NCBI RefSeq assembly: GCF_001039355.2 | Contig: NW_019775425.1 | Span: 141,036-205,035, forward strand | Reading direction: 5' to 3' | Length of the DNA stretch: 64,000 bases | From: Lingula anatina | Taxonomy: Eukaryota > Brachiopoda > Lingulata > Lingulida > Lingulidae | Shown here: positions 61,201-64,000 of the stretch, in pieces | Layout of the letters: every line of letters begins with the position of its first letter | Numbering within the stretch: the first letter of the stretch is position 1 | Position numbers and translations under genes: made by a program | Notes under the pieces: generated by a model | Told to the model about the DNA's origin: nothing | Databases searched by the model: none | What the model saw: the letters and a program-made list of their open reading frames with translations, nothing else

Positions 61201-63831
61201 AGTTTGTATGGGAAAAAAATGGTGCAATATTCAGTGGTGGATTGAGGCTGTCTTCTGCGTCTTCTGGAAAACGGTCAAATTTTCAATTTTACATTGACGG
61301 GTATCTAACTTCTGTTGGAAGACGGTCAAAAATGGAGATTGGATCAACAAAGATAATTTGGAAGACTGTCAGAAAATATATCTGGATCCGGCCCTGATAT
61401 TTTTTGTCTTTCTCTTGTCAGGTTGGCAAGTTCTACGAACTGTACCACATGGACGCTGTCATAGGGGTGACTGAGCTGGGACTGATGTATATGAAGGTAT
61501 AGTGCAGGGGTGGATTTAGGCCATCTTATGGGTCTTCCGGAAGACGGTCAGATTTTCAAGTTTACAATGACGGGTATCTACTGTTTTTCTGTTGGAAGAC
61601 AGTCAAAATAGAGGATGCATCAACAAAGATAGTTTGGAAGGCTGTCTGAAAATATCTCTGGATCCGCCCCTGTAGTGTTGGAGGCAAATTTCAAGAAAAA
61701 GTGTGAAATTCTAGATGTAGGAAAGAGTGCTCTTCACATTTTTAGTGTCAATTCCCATCATTTGAAGATGTTATGTATTTCCAACATCTTGTTGGAATAC
61801 TAATCGGCACATGTTGAGAACTGAGATGATGCCAATCTTAGGCCTGTTGTTATGAGAGTCAAAAAGTAGATCATTGTATTCTATGTATCACAAGAGTATC
61901 TTATCCTTATGTTATAAATGAAGTGAAATACAATAAATTACAAAACTCAAACCATAACTTAGCTATCATTCTGCCTTTTAATGAAATTTATTTATTATTT
62001 TTATGATAATGATGATTACTGTTATTAATTATTGATTTTTTTCTAACCTCCAGGGCAATTTTGCCCACTCGGGTTTCCCAGAGATTGCCTACAGTCGCTA
62101 TGCCGATACCTTGATCCAGAAGGGGTACAAAGCAGCCAGGGTGGAACAGATGGAGTCACAGGAGAGTGCTGAGGAAAAAGGTATCACTTTTGGTCTTGAT
62201 TGTTAGCAGTTTATAACTTTATTGGTCCTACATGCTATAGCCTTGTTCATTGTTTTTGGTAGATGGTTTAGAATTACTGATCCATTGGAAATAAGCATTT
62301 GATCACAAACTATTGTGATTAGATATTTTAGTCAAGTAGGGGTGGTTGGGAGGGGGTGGGGGCTATGGTTTAATTTCTACATATTTTCAGGCCAAATGCT
62401 TAGCTGTGTGTTGTTGAACCATGTACGTATGATTGAATTTTATAATTGTTGTCAGTTTCGTCATGCTCACATTATAAATGTTTAAGGAAATGTCTTTATT
62501 GTACATGGGGTAGAGGGTGGAGTATCCTTGCTGACTGTGGTAAGTTTATCATGGTCAGATAAGAGTATTGGAGTAAGAAGGGTCAGCCTAAATTGTATGT
62601 GAATGCGCTTTTTGTCCGTAATATACCTACAGTAAGCCTGTGAATTCCAGCTGCTGGCAAGGCCAACAAACTGATGCAGAGAGAACTGTGTAGAATCACT
62701 TCCAAAGGCACAAAGACCTTCAACTTCATGGATGGGGACAGTACAGAGAGTGGGAGTGATTACCTCTTGGCGATAGCAGAAAAGGTGCTTTTGAACCCAT
62801 TTAGAAGAGCGGACTAACAAATCCATGGATCAAACATGGCGACCCACGAAAAAGCTTGCTACTTTATTCCTGATTAGACACTGAATAGATTCCCAGCAGG
62901 GATTACGCAAGAAGCATTCAAGTGGGTCGGCCATATTTGATCCGCGGATCTGTTAGTCTGCTGTCCTGAATGTGCTCTTTGTGGTTTCAATTGATGTAGA
63001 CCCATGGTGTCTGTGAGAATGAGGCCTTAGAGCATAAGTGTGAATTGCCCGATTTTGAAGTTAAAGCTTAATGCATGTAGCATATTTTTATTTAAAATTT
63101 TCATAATTTTCAGAATAGTGAGGAGAGTTCTGGAGGTGAAAGCACCTATGGAGTGTGTTTTGTGGATACCTCTATTGGAAAATTCCACGTGAGTCACTTC
63201 ACTTTTTCAAAACATGAAAATTCTGATTTTATAGAAATAATTTTTTGTCCAAATATATATATTACATTTTCATTGCTTGCTTTGCATTAGAGTTATAACC
63301 ACAGTTGAGAAACATTGGGACTTTTTGGTTGTTTTAAAAATGGATTTAACCCAGGAAGCGATCACAATGCTGTTTAACTTTCAGATTGGTCAGTTTTCTG
63401 ATGACCGCCATGGGTCAAGACTGAGGACGTTGGTTTCACACTTTAGACCAGCTGAAGTAAGTATTTGCTACACTGTACACTTGTTCATCAATAAACAAAC
63501 AGAGTTTCATTATTAATAATTATAATTATAAATATCAAAAAACTTTTAAGTGAAGATTTCCCCTGGTCCAATGTAGCAGGTGTAGATTAAAAAAAAAAAG
63601 AAATTAATTTTCAGATACTGTATGAAAGAGGGCATATATCCCAAAAAATGCAGCAAATCTTCAATGGTCACCTGACGTCTGCTCTCAAGGAGGCCTTGAC
63701 CTCTGGTACTGAATTCTGGGATAGCTCCAAGACCCTCAAGTTTTTATCTGAAGGAGACTATTTCCTTCCTGGAGGAGAGAATAGTGAGAAATTTCAGTGG
63801 CCTCAGGCAATCAAGGCTATGATATCTGAGA
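49042..63831 (+). CDS. MSH6: DNA mismatch repair protein MSH6, N-terminal half (gene runs off the right edge)
   Basis: MSH6 pairs with MSH2 as MutS-alpha in the nucleus and recognises base mismatches and short loops. Coding exons: 49042-49207, 49751-49916, 50260-50480, 50677-50762, 51119-51224, 51475-51599, 52847-53077, 53405-53487, 53894-53981, 61063-61122, 61422-61496, 62054-62180, 62651-62784, 63114-63188, 63385-63456, 63615-63831. All joins are GT-AG and keep phase, giving ~677 residues of a protein usually near 1300. Order: PIP box (QNSILSYF, 5-12), PWWP domain (PWWP 69-72), acidic/basic disordered linker, MutS mismatch-binding domain with the F-x-E motif (F448, E450 in KFYELYHMD), then the connector (YGVCFVDTS). 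Lever, clamp and ATPase lie beyond the window. Exons 7-9 occur a second time at 56882-58089, probably the other allele. The intron after exon 9 hosts two nested genes. Confidence 0.95.
49751..50480 (+). CDS. MSH6: MSH6 exons 2-3: PWWP domain
   Basis: Exon 2 (49751-49916) carries [18 protein letters not shown] and [13 protein letters not shown]. Exon 3 (50260-50480) continues with YVKPFTGS, a GGQFFSA segment and an acidic run of glutamates. This matches the chromatin-binding PWWP domain of animal MSH6, which reads H3K36me3 in vertebrates. The 343-bp intron between them is built of repeated ACATTT/AAATGTT motifs. Confidence 0.93.
50677..53981 (+). CDS. MSH6: MSH6 exons 4-9: disordered linker and start of the conserved core
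   Basis: Exons 4-6 encode charged, low-complexity sequence with a basic nuclear-localisation-like cluster ([16 protein letters not shown]). Exon 7 (52847-53077) has SRKRKRGS and repeated S/T-P sites ([17 protein letters not shown]), candidate CDK sites. Exons 8-9 (53405-53487, 53894-53981) encode [14 protein letters not shown] and [17 protein letters not shown], the conserved block just before the mismatch-binding domain. Confidence 0.9.
52149..52388. repeat. TIR element (CCCAGTTTCAC termini) with (TAAA)n core
   Basis: GGTCCCAGTTTCACACAC at the left and TTTGTGAAACTGGGGCTAGG at the right are imperfect inverted repeats. The inside holds an A-rich (TAAA)n/(AAT)n tract. The second copy of the segment (about 56196-56425) carries the same element. 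Confidence 0.6.
54186..54201 (-). terminator. Histone-type 3' stem-loop, gene copy A
   Basis: On the minus strand AAAGGCCCTTTTCAGGGCCA: a 6-bp stem around a 4-nt TTTC loop, 24 nt after the stop codon, followed by CATCATCC and a purine-rich AAGAAAAGC block. Fits the replication-dependent histone mRNA 3'-end consensus. Confidence 0.8.
54226..54639 (-). CDS. Nested intronless acidic 137-residue protein, copy A
   Basis: ATG 54639 has a good context (GCCAAAATGG) and lies about 85 nt downstream of a TATATAA box (54725-54731). The protein has an acidic N-terminal half ([17 protein letters not shown] and later DLDFVNDQ) and a C-terminal half predicted as two long amphipathic helices (about 52-80 and 96-128, including [22 protein letters not shown]). 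No signal peptide or membrane segment, and not basic, so not a histone. Copies B and C differ from it at only a few residues (A has LQQRYQ where the others have LQERYQ). The gene sits antisense in an MSH6 intron and is probably the allelic version of copy B. Family not recognised; a nuclear, S-phase role is inferred only from the histone-type 3' end. Confidence 0.8.
   Translation of the reverse strand: MENQTSFDHSDSDQWMDDSFDSEDDTYDFQFTDSSLFEDGCLPDLDFVNDQLIIMHGKFTQALNQLQLLENHIKGLQQRYQRATKTSRPASRYNLRLQITTLFGVKQMIYEYALRVSEEAEAIQRSQYRQCIPESEL
54725..54731 (-). promoter_or_regulatory. TATA box of nested gene copy A
   Basis: TATATAA on the minus strand (GGCTATATAAGGACCTGACC context), identical in position to copies B and C. 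Confidence 0.8.
56882..58089 (+). CDS. MSH6: Second copy of MSH6 exons 7-9 (56882-57112, 57509-57591, 58002-58089)
   Basis: The three exons are the same lengths (231, 83, 88 nt) as 52847-53981 and intact, with a few substitutions (for example T for I in [10 protein letters not shown] for D in KDIEGRR). Intron sequence is duplicated too. Both copies together would stay in frame (402 nt), so splicing of both cannot be excluded from frame alone. The single N between them and the exact break in the palindrome favour two haplotypes assembled in series. Confidence 0.85.
58289..58304 (-). terminator. Histone-type 3' stem-loop, gene copy B
   Basis: Minus strand GGCCCTTTTCAGGGCC followed by ACCACACCC and a TTCTTAGAAAAGC block; 24 nt after the stop codon. 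Perfect 6-bp stem and TTTC loop. Confidence 0.85.
58329..58742 (-). CDS. Nested intronless acidic 137-residue protein, copy B (left arm)
   Basis: ATG 58742 (GCCAAAATGG), stop at 58329, one exon. Same protein as copy A apart from LQERYQ and SQFRQ. Acidic N-terminus followed by two long helices; unrecognised family. It is transcribed away from its inverted partner copy C, with about 1.5 kb between the two start codons, and antisense to the host MSH6 gene. The TATA box is 58828-58834. The 3' end carries the histone-type hairpin, and no AATAAA lies close behind it. Confidence 0.85.
   Translation of the reverse strand: MENQTSFDHSDSDQWMDDSFDSEDDTYDFQFTDSSLFEDGCLPDLDFVNDQLIIMHGKFTQALNQLQLLENHIKGLQERYQRATKTSRPASRYNLRLQITTLFGVKQMIYEYALRVSEEAEAIQRSQFRQCIPESEL
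58828..58834 (-). promoter_or_regulatory. TATA box of nested gene copy B
   Basis: Minus strand GGCTATATAAAGACCTGACC, about 86 nt upstream of the ATG and conserved in the right arm. Confidence 0.8.
58934..58947. promoter_or_regulatory. Conserved palindromic site AGGTCAGGTGACCT (left arm)
   Basis: Two AGGTCA half-sites inverted with a 2-nt spacer, overlapping an E-box (CAGGTG), about 100 bp upstream of the TATA box. Also present at 54831-54844 in copy A. Confidence 0.45.
60026..60039. promoter_or_regulatory. Conserved palindromic site AGGTCACCTGACCT (right arm)
   Basis: Mirror of 58934-58947: AGGTCA-CC-TGACCT with E-box CACCTG, about 100 bp upstream of the TATA box of copy C. Confidence 0.45.
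60140..60146 (+). promoter_or_regulatory. TATA box of nested gene copy C
   Basis: TATATAA in TTGGCTATATAAGGACC, 86 nt upstream of the ATG. A transcription start near 60170 would be expected. Confidence 0.82.
60232..60645 (+). CDS. Nested intronless acidic 137-residue protein, copy C (right arm)
   Basis: ATG 60232 (GCCAAAATGG) to TAA 60645. 137 residues, differing from copies A/B by a handful of changes ([19 protein letters not shown]). The N-terminal third is acidic (D/E/S-rich); residues ~52-80 and ~96-128 form long amphipathic helices, suggesting a helical hairpin or coiled-coil dimer. It has few lysines, so it is not a histone. Same strand as MSH6, inside its intron. TATA box, short unspliced leader and a histone-type 3' hairpin 24 nt after the stop indicate a compact S-phase-style transcription unit. 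The function is unknown; an acidic histone-binding role is only a guess from charge and 3'-end type. Confidence 0.87.
   Translation: MEIQTSFDHSDSDQWMDDSFDSEDDAYDFQFTDSSLFEDGCLPDLDFVNDQLIIMHGKFSQALKQLQLLENHIKGLQERYQRATKTSRPASRYNLRLQITTLFGVKQMIYEYALRVSEEAEAIQRSQYRQCIPESEL
60670..60685 (+). terminator. Histone-type 3' stem-loop, gene copy C
   Basis: AAAAGGCCCTTTTCAGGGCC followed by ACCACATCC: 6-bp stem, TTTC loop, ACCAC cleavage-side tail, then TCTTAGAAAAGC about 10 nt further on as a candidate histone downstream element. Confidence 0.87.
60716..60851 (+). pseudogene. Decayed 3'-tail copy of the nested gene
   Basis: From 60719 one frame reads [19 protein letters not shown], matching [19 protein letters not shown] near the protein's C-terminus. 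It is followed by AAAGGCCCTTTTCAGTGC, a broken version of the stem-loop. The start and the rest of the gene are missing; this looks like an old tandem duplication of the 3' end of the arm. Confidence 0.8.
61063..62784 (+). CDS. MSH6: MSH6 exons 10-13: mismatch-binding domain
   Basis: Exons 61063-61122 ([14 protein letters not shown]), 61422-61496 ([20 protein letters not shown]), 62054-62180 ([20 protein letters not shown]) and 62651-62784 ([15 protein letters not shown]). The Phe and Glu of KFYEL are the residues that stack on and hydrogen-bond to the mispaired base in MutS proteins; both are present. Confidence 0.93.
61232..61396. mobile_element. MITE (CAGGGGCGGATCCAG type), upstream of exon 11
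   Basis: Starts CAGTGGTGGATT, ends GGATCCGGCCCTG, 165 bp, flanked by ATATT on both sides (61227-61231, 61397-61401). About 80% similar by eye to the copy at 61505. Confidence 0.85.
61505..61672. mobile_element. MITE (CAGGGGCGGATCCAG type), at the exon 11 splice donor
   Basis: Starts CAGGGGTGGATTTAG, ends CTGGATCCGCCCCTG, flanked by TAGTG (61500-61504, 61673-61677). The left target repeat begins at intron position +4, so the element sits directly behind the GTATAG donor. Confidence 0.88.
62809..62961. repeat. MITE of the GCGGACTAACAGATC family, copy 2
   Basis: Left GCGGACTAACAAATCC and right GGATCTGTTAGTCTGC are inverted termini; GGTCGGCCATATTTGATCCG inside the right end matches the copy at 44351. 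It lies 25 bp after the MSH6 exon 13 donor. Confidence 0.78.
63114..63831 (+). CDS. MSH6: MSH6 exons 14-16: connector domain start
   Basis: Exons 63114-63188 ([14 protein letters not shown]), 63385-63456 ([19 protein letters not shown]) and 63615-63831 ([20 protein letters not shown]). This is the MutS connector region, conserved with animal MSH6. The last donor (GAGA|GTAAGT) is phase 1; the gene continues beyond the window. Confidence 0.92.
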
Positions 63832-64000
63832 GTAAGTTCTACATTGTTTTTTTCAGTATCAAATCTCTTTCATTTTTGAATTTTTTTAAATTGATTGATT
63901 TTTAATTGTGAACATCTTTTGTGATGAATTCTGAGTCTAGTGATACATAACAAGTGATTAAAACAAGTAAATGGAGAAATTTTAATGAATTTAATGAACA

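Noticed and set aside
62482-62826. Minus-strand 114-codon frame in the MSH6 region
   Set aside because: Overlaps MSH6 exon 13 in antisense and a MITE; no independent support.

Overview
The window is nuclear DNA from an animal. The main genes have GT-AG introns in consistent phases, the base composition is AT-rich, and microsatellites, small inverted-repeat (MITE-like) elements, an LTR retrotransposon and a decayed LINE fragment are abundant. The gene content (MSH6 with an N-terminal PWWP domain, an intronless rhodopsin-like GPCR, an ephrin-receptor-like cysteine module) and the repeat style suggest a heterozygous marine invertebrate such as a mollusc, echinoderm, hemichordate or cephalochordate. 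The phylum cannot be settled from the sequence alone.

Layout. 1-1.4 kb: two phase 1-1 exons of a secreted or surface protein with an ephrin-receptor-like (GCC2/GCC3) module. 1.4-8.9 kb: non-coding DNA with microsatellites and small repeats. 8.86-14.27 kb: a 20-bp minisatellite, with a young, complete Ty3/Gypsy retrotransposon inserted at its edge (identical-length LTRs, 5-bp target duplication, one gag-pol frame). 14.3-22.5 kb: repeats only. 22.58-23.20 kb: the first coding exon (minus strand) of an unrecognised adaptor-like protein. 23.2-45 kb: non-coding, repeat-rich, with several MITEs, a ~165-bp tandem array rich in AGGTCA half-sites, and a 482-N gap at a poly-C tract. 45.14-46.54 kb: an intronless class A GPCR (minus). 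47.2-48.1 kb: a LINE reverse-transcriptase remnant. 49.04 kb to the right edge: the N-terminal half of MSH6 (plus strand; 16 unique exons, ~677 residues).

The most interesting part lies inside one MSH6 intron. An ~0.9-kb-arm inverted repeat carries two divergent, intronless, TATA-driven copies of a 137-residue acidic protein that I do not recognise. Each copy is followed, ~24 nt after the stop codon, by a 16-nt hairpin (GGCCCTTTTCAGGGCC, then ACCAC or a close variant) that fits the consensus of the replication-dependent histone mRNA 3' stem-loop, and then by a purine-rich block like a histone downstream element. The encoded protein is acidic and is clearly not a core or linker histone. A decayed extra tail copy lies beside the right-hand gene. 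This looks like a non-histone, S-phase-type gene pair with histone-style 3' ends, nested in a DNA-repair gene that is itself S-phase associated.

Assembly caution. Single Ns at 9403, 40259 and 56033 sit at joins where the sequence before the N is repeated after it. The last join makes MSH6 exons 7-9 and one nested gene appear twice (51987-56032 versus 56037-60146). This is best read as two alleles placed in series, with the break falling inside the palindrome.
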